Source: Novosphingobium sp. SG919 (GTDB lineage Bacteria > Pseudomonadota > Alphaproteobacteria > Sphingomonadales > Sphingomonadaceae). Taken from it: a stretch of DNA of 64,000 nt. Below are positions 25,734-35,103 of the stretch, in pieces (the stretch's first letter is position 1; every line of letters begins with the position of its first letter). The stretch covers positions 496,001-560,000 of the forward strand of contig NZ_JABCNG010000001.1 in assembly GCF_012932495.1 (NCBI RefSeq), given 5' to 3'. The translations under genes and the position numbers were made by a program. The notes beneath the pieces are model-generated. The model saw only the letters and a list, made by a program, of their open reading frames with translations, was not told where the DNA came from and did no database searches.

Positions 25734-27173
25734 TTAATGGGCTCCGGCTCCGGCACCGGCAGCGTGGCCGGCGGGCACGGGCGGGGTGCCAAGTGCCTTA
25801 CCCAACTGGCGGATCGCCGCGATCTTGGCATGCAGGACGCTCCAGTCATCGTGCTCGGCAATCGGTGCCCAGATGCTCTCCACTTCCTCGATCAGCAGGC
25901 TTTGCGGCGGCTGCCCGTGCCAGTGCGGATGATCCTCCCCGGCGGGGGCATAGCCTGCCAGCGCGGGCAGCGCTTCGGCGCCGCGGCCGCCGCGGTGGGC
26001 ATGGAAAAAGGCGTCCGGCCCGATTTCCTGCGCGCGCATCGCCGCTTCGCACGCTTCAACCAGCGCACTGTCGTGCTCCGGCCCGCGCGGCGCCACGCCC
26101 AGGCGCCAGCACCAGCGGCGTGCCATCGCCGCCTGATAGAGCGGGCCGAAGGTTTCCAGCGCGGCGATCAAGGGCGGCGCCTCTTCCACCAGGCGCAGCG
26201 CCACCGCCAGTTGGCCGCAGTTCCACCCGATCACTTCGGGCTGGCGGCCAAAGGCATAGCGGCCCGCCTCGTCGAAATAGGCCGCGACGAAACGCGCGTC
26301 CCAGCGCGGCAGCCAGCGCCATGGGCCATAGTCGAAGCTTTCGCCCGTCACGTTCATGTTGTCGGTGTTGAGCACGCCGTGGACGAAGCCGGCGACCATG
26401 TAGCTCGCCGCCATGTCGGCCATGCGCGCCACCACCTGGTGCAGCAGCGTGGCTGCCGGGCTCGCGCCCGCCGGCGCGGCGTCCGGCGCGCCGGGAAACT
26501 GCTCCAGGCAATAGGCGATGAGCTGGTGCATCTCTTCGGGCTTGTCGAGCGCGAGCAGGCGCTGGAACGTGCCGATGCGGATATGCCCGTGGCTCAGCCG
26601 CACGAGCACGGCCGCGCGGGTGGGCGAGGGCTCGTCACCCCGCCACAGGCTTTCGCCGGTCTCGACCACCGAAAAGGTGCGGCTGGTGTTGACGCCCAGC
26701 GCTTCGAGCATCTCGGTGGCGAGAATCTCGCGCACCGCGCCCTTGAGCGTGAGGCGCCCATCGCCGCGCCGGCTCCACGGCGTTTGGCCCGAACCCTTGG
26801 TGCCCAGGTCCAGCAAGCGGCCGGCGCCATCGCGCAATTGCGCAAAGGTAAAGCCCCGCCCGTCGCCCAGTTCCGGGTTGTATACGCCGAACTGGTGCCC
26901 GTGATAGCGCAGCGCCAGCGGGCCGGCCAGATTGCCAGGCAGGGGCGCGAAACGGCCGAAATGGGCGATCCATTCCGCATCGCTCAGGTCCGCCAGCCCG
27001 ACTTGCGCCGCGGCACGATCGTTGCGCCAGCGCAGCACGGTTTGCGGGAACTCGGCCGCCTCAACCGGGTCGCCCAGCCAGGGCGCCAGCGCCGCCAGTT
27101 GCGGATCGGGGCGATAGGGAATGGCATGGCCCGGCTGCGGGGACACGGACACGGCTTGCGGGACAGGCTCCAT
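25734..27173 (-). CDS. selO: SelO/YdiU-family protein adenylyltransferase
   Basis: A 479-residue protein of the UPF0061 family, pseudokinases that transfer AMP to Ser/Thr/Tyr of target proteins in the redox stress response. Family landmarks are present: YHGHQFGVYNPELGDGR near residue 90, GTKGSGQTPWSRRGDGR near residue 125, and NTDNMNVTGESFDYGPW, which holds the metal-binding Asn and Asp. There is no C-terminal selenocysteine; the tail is Gly/Ala rich. The ATG at 27173 is divergent from the alpha/beta hydrolase at 27216, leaving only about 42 bases, so control regions must overlap coding DNA or be very compact. Confidence 0.93.
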   Translation of the reverse strand: MEPVPQAVSVSPQPGHAIPYRPDPQLAALAPWLGDPVEAAEFPQTVLRWRNDRAAAQVGLADLSDAEWIAHFGRFAPLPGNLAGPLALRYHGHQFGVYNPELGDGRGFTFAQLRDGAGRLLDLGTKGSGQTPWSRRGDGRLTLKGAVREILATEMLEALGVNTSRTFSVVETGESLWRGDEPSPTRAAVLVRLSHGHIRIGTFQRLLALDKPEEMHQLIAYCLEQFPGAPDAAPAGASPAATLLHQVVARMADMAASYMVAGFVHGVLNTDNMNVTGESFDYGPWRWLPRWDARFVAAYFDEAGRYAFGRQPEVIGWNCGQLAVALRLVEEAPPLIAALETFGPLYQAAMARRWCWRLGVAPRGPEHDSALVEACEAAMRAQEIGPDAFFHAHRGGRGAEALPALAGYAPAGEDHPHWHGQPPQSLLIEEVESIWAPIAEHDDWSVLHAKIAAIRQLGKALGTPPVPAGHAAGAGAGAH

Positions 27174-27215
27174 TCTTTCATTAGTGGGGTGCTTGGGCGC
27201 CGCACACAAGGCGCC

Positions 27216-28181
27216 ATGTTGCCGCACATCGTTACAGCACACGGGAAAACGCGCTTGGCCATTGTTGACGCCCACGCCGCATTCGAGATTCGCAGCTGGA
27301 CCAGCACCGACGGGTTGCGCCTGGCCTATCGCGCCTATGCGGGGGACAATGCGCGGCTGCCGGTGATCTGCCTGCCGGGCCTGACACGCAATGGCCGCGA
27401 TTTCGAGGATCTGGCCGCGCATCTGGCCGCAGGCGGCCGCCGCGTGCTGTGCCCCGACCTGCGCGGGCGCGGGGAAAGCGATTACGCCCGCGATCCGATG
27501 ACCTACCAGCCGCCCGTCTATGCGCAGGACCTGGCCGGGTTGCTTTCTGCCGAAGGGATCACGCGCTTTATCGCGGTCGGCACCTCGCTGGGCGGTATTC
27601 TCACGATGATGCTGGCGGCCGGCCAGCCCGGCCTGGTGGCCGGCGCCGTGCTCAACGACATTGGCCCGGTGATCGAGGCGGACGGCCTGGCGCGGATCAG
27701 CGACTATGTCGGCCAGGGGCGCAGCTACCTGACGTGGATGCACGCGGCGCGGGGCCTGCGCGAGACGATGGGCGACATCTATCCCGATTTCAGCATCGAG
27801 GATTGGCTGCGCCTGGCCAAGCGCCTGATGGCCCTGGGCACGGGCGGGCGCATCGCGTTCGATTACGACATGAAGATCGCCGTCCCGATCGAGGCGGCGA
27901 ACGAAGCCAAGGAAGAAGCCGAAGCGAAAGCGCGCAGCGGCGGCGATCCGGTGCCGCCGGCAGCGGACCTGTGGCCCCTGTTCATGGCGCTGGCACCCGT
28001 GCCGCTGGTGGTGGTGCACGGCGCCTTGTCCGACATCCTTTCGGGCGAAACCGCGGCAGCCATGGCCACGCGCCACCCCGATTGCGATCTGGTCAGCCTG
28101 CCACGCGTGGGCCATGCCCCAACGCTGGACGAGCCCGAGGCCCGCGCGGCGATCGATCGCTTGCTGGCGCGGCTGGATTGA
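27216..28181 (+). CDS. Alpha/beta-fold hydrolase
   Basis: A 321-residue enzyme of the alpha/beta-hydrolase fold. The oxyanion region PVICLPGLTRNGRDF, the nucleophile elbow GTSLGG, an acid in HGALSDIL and the histidine in VGHAPTLDEP make a complete catalytic triad. The start is uncertain: ATG 27216 has no clear ribosome site and an in-frame TTG lies at 27255. An acidic/basic insertion (ANEAKEEAEAKARSGG) precedes the acid loop. Substrate unknown. The glycosyltransferase gene begins 25 bases downstream on the same strand. Confidence 0.85.
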   Translation: MLPHIVTAHGKTRLAIVDAHAAFEIRSWTSTDGLRLAYRAYAGDNARLPVICLPGLTRNGRDFEDLAAHLAAGGRRVLCPDLRGRGESDYARDPMTYQPPVYAQDLAGLLSAEGITRFIAVGTSLGGILTMMLAAGQPGLVAGAVLNDIGPVIEADGLARISDYVGQGRSYLTWMHAARGLRETMGDIYPDFSIEDWLRLAKRLMALGTGGRIAFDYDMKIAVPIEAANEAKEEAEAKARSGGDPVPPAADLWPLFMALAPVPLVVVHGALSDILSGETAAAMATRHPDCDLVSLPRVGHAPTLDEPEARAAIDRLLARLD

Positions 28182-28206
28182 CGCGCGCCAGTACCGGGGA
28201 ATCGCC

Positions 28207-29364
28207 ATGACCCAACCTGCCAGCCCGGCTCGCCGCCTGCATGTGCTGCACCTGCATTCCACGTTCGATGCCGGGGGCAAGGAACGGCGCAGCGTCGCGC
28301 TGATGAACCGCTTCGGCAATGCGCTCGATCATTCGGTGGTTTCGGCACAGCCTGGCGCACTGGGCGCGCGCAGCCTGCTGGCGCGCGGGCTTTCGGTGCA
28401 TTTCCCGCTGGGTTTTCCGCCTCTGGCGGGCAAGCTGGGGGTGCGCCGGCTGCAAACCCTCGCTCGTGGGATGCAGGGGTTCGATCTGATCTGCACCTAC
28501 AACTGGGGGGCGATGGACGCGGTCATGGCCCATGCCCTGTTCGCTCCGCTCTATGGCCTGGCGCCGCTGGTGCATCACGAAGACGGCTTCAACCAGGACG
28601 AGGCAGAGCGGCTCAACCCCCGCCGCAACTGGTTCCGCCGCATTGCGCTCGCCCGTGCCAGCGCGCTGGTGGTGCCTTCGCGCCGACTGGAAGCCGTGGC
28701 ACAGGACGCCTGGCACCAGCCGGCGGGCAAAGTGCATCGCATTGCCAACGGGGTGGACACGGCCGCCTATGCCCGCAAGGCTCGCGCCGACGCCCTGCCG
28801 CGCGTGATCAAGCGACCGGGGGAAAAGTGGGTGGGCACCCTGGCGGGCCTGCGCGCGGTCAAGAACCTGCCGCGCCTGGTGCGCGCGTTTCGCGCCCTGC
28901 CGGAAAACTGGCACCTGGTGATCCTGGGCGAAGGGCCGGAGCGCGAGGCGATCCTGACCCAGGCGATGGACCTGGATATCGGCCACCGCGTGCACTTGCC
29001 CGGCCATGTGCCCGATCCGGCGCTGGCCGTGGGCCTGTTCGATTTCTTCGCCCTGTCGAGCGACAGCGAGCAGTTCCCGCTTTCGGTGGTGGAAGCGATG
29101 GCCGCCGGCCTGGCCGTGGCCAGCCCCGCCGTGGGCGACGTGGCAGAGATCGTTTCGGCCGAAAACGCGCGGTTCATCACCCCGGTGGGAGACGAGGCGG
29201 CCCTGGCCGCGGCCATGCTGGAACTGGCGCAGGACGAACTGGCCCGCCGCCGCGTGGGCGCGGCCAATCGCGTGCTGGCGACCCGCGATTACGATGAAAG
29301 CGTCATGGCGGCCCACTATGCCCGCATCTATGCCGCCGCCCTGGGACACGGGCAATTTCCATGA
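28207..29364 (+). CDS. Glycosyltransferase family 4 protein
   Basis: A 385-residue GT-B fold enzyme. The N-terminal part carries LHSTFDAGGKERRSVALMN, the C-terminal donor domain has VGTLAGLRAVKNLPRLVRAF, ILGEGPEREAI and the EX7E-type motif SEQFPLSVVEAMAAGL. It likely transfers an activated sugar to an envelope polysaccharide or lipid. ATG at 28207 follows the hydrolase gene by 25 bases, suggesting co-transcription. No other polysaccharide genes are near, so the product is unknown. Confidence 0.88.
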   Translation: MTQPASPARRLHVLHLHSTFDAGGKERRSVALMNRFGNALDHSVVSAQPGALGARSLLARGLSVHFPLGFPPLAGKLGVRRLQTLARGMQGFDLICTYNWGAMDAVMAHALFAPLYGLAPLVHHEDGFNQDEAERLNPRRNWFRRIALARASALVVPSRRLEAVAQDAWHQPAGKVHRIANGVDTAAYARKARADALPRVIKRPGEKWVGTLAGLRAVKNLPRLVRAFRALPENWHLVILGEGPEREAILTQAMDLDIGHRVHLPGHVPDPALAVGLFDFFALSSDSEQFPLSVVEAMAAGLAVASPAVGDVAEIVSAENARFITPVGDEAALAAAMLELAQDELARRRVGAANRVLATRDYDESVMAAHYARIYAAALGHGQFP

Positions 29365-29523
29365 TGCAGGGGACATGTGTCGCGATGTTGCGCTTAACCG
29401 GCGGTTCAGCGGGGGACAGGCAGCATCATAGGCGTTGAAAAGGTGGCTCCATCCGCTAAACACCGCGCCCATTGCCGTGCAATTATTGCCCATCCCTTGC
29501 CCTTAACCGCCGAAAGCGCAGCC

Positions 29524-30282
29524 TTGGCCCTGAGACCGAACCGCCCGCAAAACCGATCCGAACAGCTTGCCGCCGCACGCGCCGCCCAGGGCGACGTGTT
29601 TGCCCGCGAGGTGGACGATGCCCTGCGCCAGGAAGAAGCGATGGACGCGATCCGCCGCTGGGGCTTGCCGATTGGTGCGGCCGTGCTGCTCGGCCTGGCC
29701 GGCCTGGGCGGCTGGCTGTGGTACAGCAACCACCAGGAAAGCCTGCGTGGGCAGCAGGGCGAACAACTGACCCTGGCGCTTGACGATACCGAGGCGAACA
29801 ACGCCAAGGGCGCGCAGGGCCTTCTCGATACGCTTGCCAAGGACGGTACGCCGGGCAACCGCGCGGCCGCGCAGCTTCTGCTTGCCGGCAAGGCGCAGGA
29901 CGATGGCAAGGCAGACCAGGCCGCCAAGAGTTTTGCCGCCGTTGCCGCCGATGGCAACGCCCCGCAAGCCTATCGCGATGCGGCCACCGTGCGCGAAGTG
30001 GCGCTGACGTTCGACAAGCTCTCCCCCCAGCAGGTGATCGACCGCCTGATGCCCCTGGCCGTGCCGGGCAGCCCGTGGTTCGGCAGCGCGGGTGAGCTGG
30101 TGGGCCTGGCCTATCTCAAGCAGGGGCGCAACGACCAGGCCGGGCGCCTGTTCGCGTCCATCGCCAAGGACAAGGACGTGCCCGATTCGATCAAGCGCCG
30201 TGCGCGGCAAGTGGCCGGCAGCCTGGGCGTTGACGCGGTGGACGATGTCTCGGCCGTGGTCAGCCAGGCGCAGAGCCAATAA
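29524..30282 (+). CDS. YfgM-like tetratricopeptide membrane protein
   Basis: A 252-residue protein: about 45 cytoplasmic residues (DVFAREVDDALRQEEAMDAI), one membrane helix (GLPIGAAVLLGLAGLGGWLWY) and a periplasmic TPR region. This is the YfgM/UPF0070 plan. In gammaproteobacteria YfgM lies beside bamB and assists periplasmic chaperone trafficking; bamB follows here too. I chose TTG 29524 as start (giving MALRPNR) because sphingomonad members begin this way, as far as I recall. The longer frame from 29443 adds a residue stretch with no family resemblance. Confidence 0.8.
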   Translation: MALRPNRPQNRSEQLAAARAAQGDVFAREVDDALRQEEAMDAIRRWGLPIGAAVLLGLAGLGGWLWYSNHQESLRGQQGEQLTLALDDTEANNAKGAQGLLDTLAKDGTPGNRAAAQLLLAGKAQDDGKADQAAKSFAAVAADGNAPQAYRDAATVREVALTFDKLSPQQVIDRLMPLAVPGSPWFGSAGELVGLAYLKQGRNDQAGRLFASIAKDKDVPDSIKRRARQVAGSLGVDAVDDVSAVVSQAQSQ

Positions 30283-30376
30283 AGCGCACAAGCGTTGCCC
30301 GCGCGATCGGGCGCACAGGAATTGCCCACCGCTGCCCCATGGTCGGCCGTGGCATGACAGGACAAGGAAGACAGGC

Positions 30377-31765
30377 ATGATCCGCATTTCCAGCCAGGGC
30401 CAAGCGAGCCAGGGCACCGGGCGCCGCCGTCCGGCGATGCTGGCCCCGGCGGCCATGCTCCCTGCAGCGGTATTGGGCCTGGCTCTGGTTCTGGGCGGTT
30501 GCGCCGGGCACAAGTCCAAGGTCAAGGCCACGCCCACGGTGGGTGAGCGCGTTCCGGTGCTTTCGCGGATCGAAGCGGGCACCAAGGTAGATGCCACGCT
30601 GGCTAGCATGGACGTGGTCGTGCCGGCACCGGTGGTCAACACCGAATGGGCCCAGGGCGGCGGCACGGCCAGCAAGGCATCGGGCCACCTGGCCCTGGCC
30701 GATGCCCCGCGCAAGCTGTGGACGGTCCGCATCCCCGGTTCCTCGCCCAAGCAGCGCCTGGCAGCCTCGCCGGTGGTGGGCGGCGGCACGCTGTTCGTGA
30801 TGGACACCGACGGCATCGTCCATGCGCTGGACGAGAACACCGGCCACGAAAAGTGGAAGCAGGGCTTCCGCGTGCCGGACAAGAACGATTCGATCTTTGG
30901 CGGCGGCGCGAGCTATGATGATGGCAGCGTCTATGTCACCACTGGCCTTGGCGAAGTGGCCGCGCTCGATGCCACCACCGGCAAGATCAAGTGGCGGGTC
31001 AAGCCGGCCGGCCCGCTGCGCGGCGCGCCCACCGTGGCGTTCGGCGCGGTCTATGTGATGACGCAGGATAACCAGATCTTTGCGCTCAACGTGGCCGACG
31101 GCGCGAACTTGTGGAACCAGTCTGCCTCGGTCACGCAGAGCGGCGTGTTCGGCGTGGCTGCCCCGGCCGCTGGCCAGGGCACGGTGATCGCCGGTTACAG
31201 CTCGGGCGAACTGGTGGCCTATCGCTATGAAAACGGGCGGCAGCTGTGGTCCGACGCGCTGGCGCGCACGTCGATCGCCACCAGCGTTTCCACGCTGACC
31301 GATATCGATGCCGACCCCATCGTGGAACGCGGCCGGGTCTATGCCCTCGGCCAGGGCGGGCGCATGGCCGCCTATGAACTGGTCAGCGGCCAGCGCATCT
31401 GGGAACTGAACCTGGCGGGCATTTCCACCCCGGCTGTGGCCGGTGAGTGGATCTTTACCCTCACCGACGAAGCCAAGCTGCTGTGCATCGCCAAGTCCAC
31501 CGGCAAGGTGCGCTGGATGAGCCAGTTGCCCCGCTATATGAAGCCCAAGAAGAAGGAAGCCCCGATCTTCTGGACCGGCCCGGTGCTGGCCGGCAACAAG
31601 CTGTGGGTGGCCAATTCGCGCGGCGAGGTTTCCACCGTGACGGTGGGCGATGGCACGCTGGCGCGCATGGCCAAGGTGGCCGCTTCGGTCACCCTGGCGC
31701 CGATCGTGGCCGACAAGACGCTGTTCGTGCTGGACGACAGCGGCCAGATCACCGCTTGGCGTTGA
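30377..31765 (+). CDS. bamB: Outer-membrane assembly lipoprotein BamB
   Basis: A 462-residue lipoprotein of the beta-barrel assembly complex. The signal ends in a lipobox (LVLGGC, Cys near residue 42). The rest is an eight-bladed PQQ-type propeller with repeated blade motifs such as GGGTLFVMDTDGIVHALD, YVTTGLGEVAALDATTGKIK and VYVMTQDNQIFALN. BamB binds BamA and helps fold outer-membrane porins. Good ribosome site (AAGGAAGACAGGC). It is co-directional with the YfgM-like gene, 94 bases apart. Confidence 0.94.
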   Translation: MIRISSQGQASQGTGRRRPAMLAPAAMLPAAVLGLALVLGGCAGHKSKVKATPTVGERVPVLSRIEAGTKVDATLASMDVVVPAPVVNTEWAQGGGTASKASGHLALADAPRKLWTVRIPGSSPKQRLAASPVVGGGTLFVMDTDGIVHALDENTGHEKWKQGFRVPDKNDSIFGGGASYDDGSVYVTTGLGEVAALDATTGKIKWRVKPAGPLRGAPTVAFGAVYVMTQDNQIFALNVADGANLWNQSASVTQSGVFGVAAPAAGQGTVIAGYSSGELVAYRYENGRQLWSDALARTSIATSVSTLTDIDADPIVERGRVYALGQGGRMAAYELVSGQRIWELNLAGISTPAVAGEWIFTLTDEAKLLCIAKSTGKVRWMSQLPRYMKPKKKEAPIFWTGPVLAGNKLWVANSRGEVSTVTVGDGTLARMAKVAASVTLAPIVADKTLFVLDDSGQITAWR

Positions 31766-31824
31766 TACCTGGGCGTTAACCTTCTTCACCGAATTTCCAC
31801 TTCTGGCGGTATAAGCGGGCGGGC

Positions 31825-33231
31825 ATGACAGAAACGCCCACCCGCGCCGTTCCGCCAGACCTGCCGCGATCCCGGCCGCCCAGCGACGTTTCCGCCTGGG
31901 TCGGCCTCGCGGGCCTTGCCGGCCTGCTGCTGTGGATCGCCATTTGCCGGTCCTGGCCGCAGATCGTCGATGCGCTGGGCCTGCCCGGGCCGCGCGCGCG
32001 GCTTTCGGGATCGAGCGCGGCGGTGTTGGCGCTGGTTTTTTCCGGCACGCCGATGGTCGCCTGGTCGCTGCTGGTGGACAAGGTCCATCGCCGTCCCTCT
32101 ACCGGAATCGACTGGTCGGCGCCGCGCCCCTGGCGCAGCGGCATCGAGGTGTCGATCACCAAGCTGGCGGGGCTGTGGGCCACCTGGGCGATCATCGCTT
32201 TCGTCTATTGCCTCGGGCGCTGGTATTGGCGCGGGCCCTATCTCTTTGCCATGGACCTGCTGGAGCAGGCGGCGCCGTTCCTGTTCCTGGGGGCCATTCC
32301 CTATGTCCTGTGGCTCGATCGGGTTCTGGTAAACCCGCGCGACGGGGCCTGGCATTTCGGTGCCATGCTGATCGGGCGCGAGCCTTATGACATCGCGCAA
32401 GTGTGGCACCATGCCCGCGCCTGGGCGGTGAAAGGCTTTTTCTGCGCGTTCATGATCTCGATCCTGCCCGGTGGCTTTGCCGCCGTGGTGGAAGCGGATT
32501 GGACCGGGCTGGCCCACGATCCGGTGCGCTGGTCCTATACCGCGATCGAAGCGATGTTCATGATCGACGTCCAGATCGCCATGGTCGGCTATCTGCTGAC
32601 GATGAAGCCGCTCGACGCGCATATCCGCACCGCCAATCCGTTCCTGGCGGGTTGGGTGGCGGCGCTGATGTGCTATCCGCCGTTCGTGCTGATGGGCGGG
32701 GGCGGCGTGCTCGATTACCACCAGAACACCGCTGAATGGGCGTTCTGGTTCGATGGCCACCCGGCGCTGCTGTGGATCTGGGGCATCGCGCAAGTCGTGC
32801 TCACCGCGATCTATGCCTGGGCCACGATTGCCTTCGGCCTGCGCTTTTCCAACCTCACCTATCGCGGCGTGCTGACCAATGGCCCTTATGCCTTCACGCG
32901 CCACCCGGCCTATCTTTCCAAGAACCTGTTCTGGTGGCTGGTGACGATGCCGTTCCTGGCCACCACCCATTCCAAGGTGGATGCCGTGCGCAACACGGTG
33001 ACGCTGGCCCTGGTCAGCGCGGTCTATTTCTGGCGCGCCAAGACCGAGGAAAAGCACCTGCTGGCGGAAGATGCCAAGTATCGCGAATACCACGCCTGGA
33101 TGGCGCAGCACGGGCTGATCACGCGGCGGCTGGTGCGGCTGGGGCGTCTGGTGTTCGGGCGGTCGGCGCTTGGTATCCACCAAACCCCATCCCCCTCCTC
33201 TGAAGCGGAGGGGGAGAAGCTGCAGGCATAA
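31825..33231 (+). CDS. Isoprenylcysteine carboxyl methyltransferase-like membrane protein
   Basis: A 468-residue polytopic membrane protein. The C-terminal 150 residues hold the ICMT/PEMT-type methyltransferase signature: GPYAFTRHPAYLSKNLFWW and, 60 residues on, a TEEKHLLAEDAKYREYHAW segment that binds S-adenosylmethionine and substrate. The N-terminal 250 residues add several helices of unknown role. Bacterial members methylate unknown targets; true isoprenylcysteine substrates are not expected. The last 18 residues (IHQTPSPSSEAEGEKLQA) and the stop are read from the hairpin repeat that starts near 33180, so this tail is not ancestral. Confidence 0.82.
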   Translation: MTETPTRAVPPDLPRSRPPSDVSAWVGLAGLAGLLLWIAICRSWPQIVDALGLPGPRARLSGSSAAVLALVFSGTPMVAWSLLVDKVHRRPSTGIDWSAPRPWRSGIEVSITKLAGLWATWAIIAFVYCLGRWYWRGPYLFAMDLLEQAAPFLFLGAIPYVLWLDRVLVNPRDGAWHFGAMLIGREPYDIAQVWHHARAWAVKGFFCAFMISILPGGFAAVVEADWTGLAHDPVRWSYTAIEAMFMIDVQIAMVGYLLTMKPLDAHIRTANPFLAGWVAALMCYPPFVLMGGGGVLDYHQNTAEWAFWFDGHPALLWIWGIAQVVLTAIYAWATIAFGLRFSNLTYRGVLTNGPYAFTRHPAYLSKNLFWWLVTMPFLATTHSKVDAVRNTVTLALVSAVYFWRAKTEEKHLLAEDAKYREYHAWMAQHGLITRRLVRLGRLVFGRSALGIHQTPSPSSEAEGEKLQA

Positions 33232-33264
33232 AAAAACCCCCTCCGCTTGAGAGGAGGGGGTTGG
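33188..33264. terminator. Double CCCCCTCC hairpin repeat between convergent genes
   Basis: First hairpin 33191-33215 (CCCCCTCCTCT with GGAGGGGGA), inside the end of the methyltransferase-like gene. Second hairpin 33236-33262 (ACCCCCTCC with GGAGGGGGT), preceded by AAAAAA, which becomes a T-run for transcripts from the minus-strand ABM/gshA side. The same stem sequence recurs at 36352-36375 and 36430-36452, marking it as an interspersed repeat as well as a likely bidirectional terminator. Confidence 0.75.
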
Positions 33265-33291
33265 GGTGGTGCGAAGCCTGACGCAAAGGCG

Positions 33292-33591
33292 TCAGACCGC
33301 GACGCCCTCGTCGCTTTCGTAAACGCGGATGTTGCGCTCGCTCAGGCCCAGGGCTTTGCGCTCTTCGGCCCAGGTGGCCATGTGCGCGGTCTTGAAATGG
33401 GCGTCGATCGCGGCGCGGTCGCGCCACTTTTCGCTTACGTGGATCAGTTCGGGATCAAGCGCATCGTGCGAATAGGCATAGGCAAGGCAGCCGTCTTCGG
33501 CGCGAGTGGCCTCGATCACCTTGCGCATCAGCGGTGCCGCGGCCTCGAACGAAGCGGTCGGCAGGCGGAACGTACCCATCACCAGGATCAT
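33292..33591 (-). CDS. ABM-family (antibiotic biosynthesis monooxygenase-like) quinol monooxygenase
   Basis: A 99-residue dimeric ferredoxin-like protein of the ABM family. Typical features: an N-terminal strand (ILVMGTFRL), KVIEATRAEDGCLAYAYSHD and HVSEKWRDRAAIDAHFKTAHM, as in YgiN-type quinol monooxygenases. It probably oxidises a small quinol or aldehyde without a cofactor. The ATG at 33591 is preferred, only 14 bases after the gshA stop, so it is co-transcribed with gshA, suggesting an oxidative or electrophile stress role. Confidence 0.85.
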   Translation of the reverse strand: MILVMGTFRLPTASFEAAAPLMRKVIEATRAEDGCLAYAYSHDALDPELIHVSEKWRDRAAIDAHFKTAHMATWAEERKALGLSERNIRVYESDEGVAV

Positions 33592-33605
33592 GGCGTGCAA
33601 TCCTC

Positions 33606-34979
33606 TCAAAAGCTCTTGGCGGCATAGACCTGGGACAGATCCCCGGCCCAGGCACCGTGATAAAGGTCGAGCAGGCGCTCGGCCGGGCTCTTGCCCGATG
33701 CGACGATCTCGTCGAGCGGCAGAAGATAGCCGGTCTCGTTGTCACCCGCGTCGTTGAGACGCCCACGCGCGGCAAGGCCGGAACGGGCGATTTCGAGCAC
33801 GCGGGGCGCGATGTCGCGCAAGCTGCCGCCGCCCGGCAGCGGCGCATCGAGGCCCAGCTTGGGCACGCTGGCGCGCAAGGTTTCGCGGCCCGCCATGTCC
33901 CAGTCCTTGACCAGGTCCCACGCCGCGTCGAGCGCACCCTGGTCATAGAGCAGGCCCACCCACAGCGCAGGCAGCGCGCAGATGCGGCTCCACGGGCCGC
34001 CATCGGCGCCACGCATTTCGAGGAACGACTTCAGCCGCACTTCGGGGAAAGCGGTGGAGAGGTGATCGACCCAGTCGCTCCGCCGCGGCTTTTCGCCGGG
34101 CAGGGCAGGCAGCTTGCCATCCAGGAAATCGCGGAAAGATTGGCCGGCCGCGTCGATATACTTGCCATCGCGGAACACGAAATACATCGGCACGTCGAGC
34201 ATGTAGTCGACATAGCGTTCATAGCCGAAGCCGTCTTCGAACACGAACGGCAGCATGCCGGTGCGCGCGGGATCGGTGTCGGACCAGATGTGGCTGCGAT
34301 AGGAAAGGAAGCCGTTCGGCTTGCCTTCCAGGAACGGCGAATTGGCGAACAGCGCGGTGGCCAGGGGCTGCAACGCCAGGCTGACGCGGAACTTCTGCAC
34401 CATGTCTGCTTCGCTGGCATAGTCCAGGTTGGTCTGGATGGTGCAGGTGCGCAGCATCATGTCGAGGCCCATCGTGCCCACGCGGGGCATGTGGCGCAGC
34501 ATGATCTCGTAGCGGCCCTTGGGCATGATCGGCAGATCGGCGCGCGCCTTGTCGGGCCACAGGCCCAGGCCAAGATAGGCCAGGCCAAAGCGATCGCCGA
34601 TGGTCTTTACCTGGGCAAGGTGGCGCCCGGTTTCGGCGCAGGTTTGGTGCAGGCTTTCCAGCGGCGCGCCCGACAGTTCCAGCTGGCCCGCCGGTTCCAG
34701 GCTGACCGTGCCATCGGGGCCGGCCATGGCGATGACCTTGCCGCCTTCCATCACCGGCTCCCAACCGAATTCGGTCAGCGCCATGAGCAGGTCGCGGATG
34801 CCGCCGGGCTCGTCATACGAAGGGGCGGCGTGATCGGCCGTGCGATAGACGAACTTCTCGTGCTCGGTGCCGATTCGCCAAGCCTCGCGCGGTTTTTCCC
34901 CGCGCTGCATGGGTATCACCAGCTGGTCCCGGCTCTCGATGAGGGGATCGTTGCTATCTGAAACCTGTCTCGTGCTCAT
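33606..34979 (-). CDS. gshA: Glutamate-cysteine ligase
   Basis: A 457-residue enzyme that makes gamma-glutamylcysteine, the first step of glutathione synthesis. It belongs to the plant/alphaproteobacterial type of ligase: RIGTEHEKFVY near residue 37, LEPAGQLELSGAPL near residue 95, MLRTCTIQTNLDY near residue 170 and FLEMRGADGGPW near residue 325 match the ATP, glutamate and metal sites. ATG 34979. The ABM gene is downstream in the same transcription unit. Confidence 0.95.
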   Translation of the reverse strand: MSTRQVSDSNDPLIESRDQLVIPMQRGEKPREAWRIGTEHEKFVYRTADHAAPSYDEPGGIRDLLMALTEFGWEPVMEGGKVIAMAGPDGTVSLEPAGQLELSGAPLESLHQTCAETGRHLAQVKTIGDRFGLAYLGLGLWPDKARADLPIMPKGRYEIMLRHMPRVGTMGLDMMLRTCTIQTNLDYASEADMVQKFRVSLALQPLATALFANSPFLEGKPNGFLSYRSHIWSDTDPARTGMLPFVFEDGFGYERYVDYMLDVPMYFVFRDGKYIDAAGQSFRDFLDGKLPALPGEKPRRSDWVDHLSTAFPEVRLKSFLEMRGADGGPWSRICALPALWVGLLYDQGALDAAWDLVKDWDMAGRETLRASVPKLGLDAPLPGGGSLRDIAPRVLEIARSGLAARGRLNDAGDNETGYLLPLDEIVASGKSPAERLLDLYHGAWAGDLSQVYAAKSF

Positions 34980-35103
34980 GCGCGCATCCGTTAGTCGGCA
35001 AAAGGGCTTTGCGCCAGCGCTAAACGCAGGATGAACAATTGCAGGACAGCAACAATCAAGAACAGGTCTCTTTTGCGCAAGCAGGGCCTGGCCAGCCGCC
35101 CGC

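Noticed and set aside
25662..27215. Long N-terminal extension of the alpha/beta hydrolase frame
   Set aside because: It is antisense to selO, which is clearly coding; the hydrolase fold starts only near 27216-27300.
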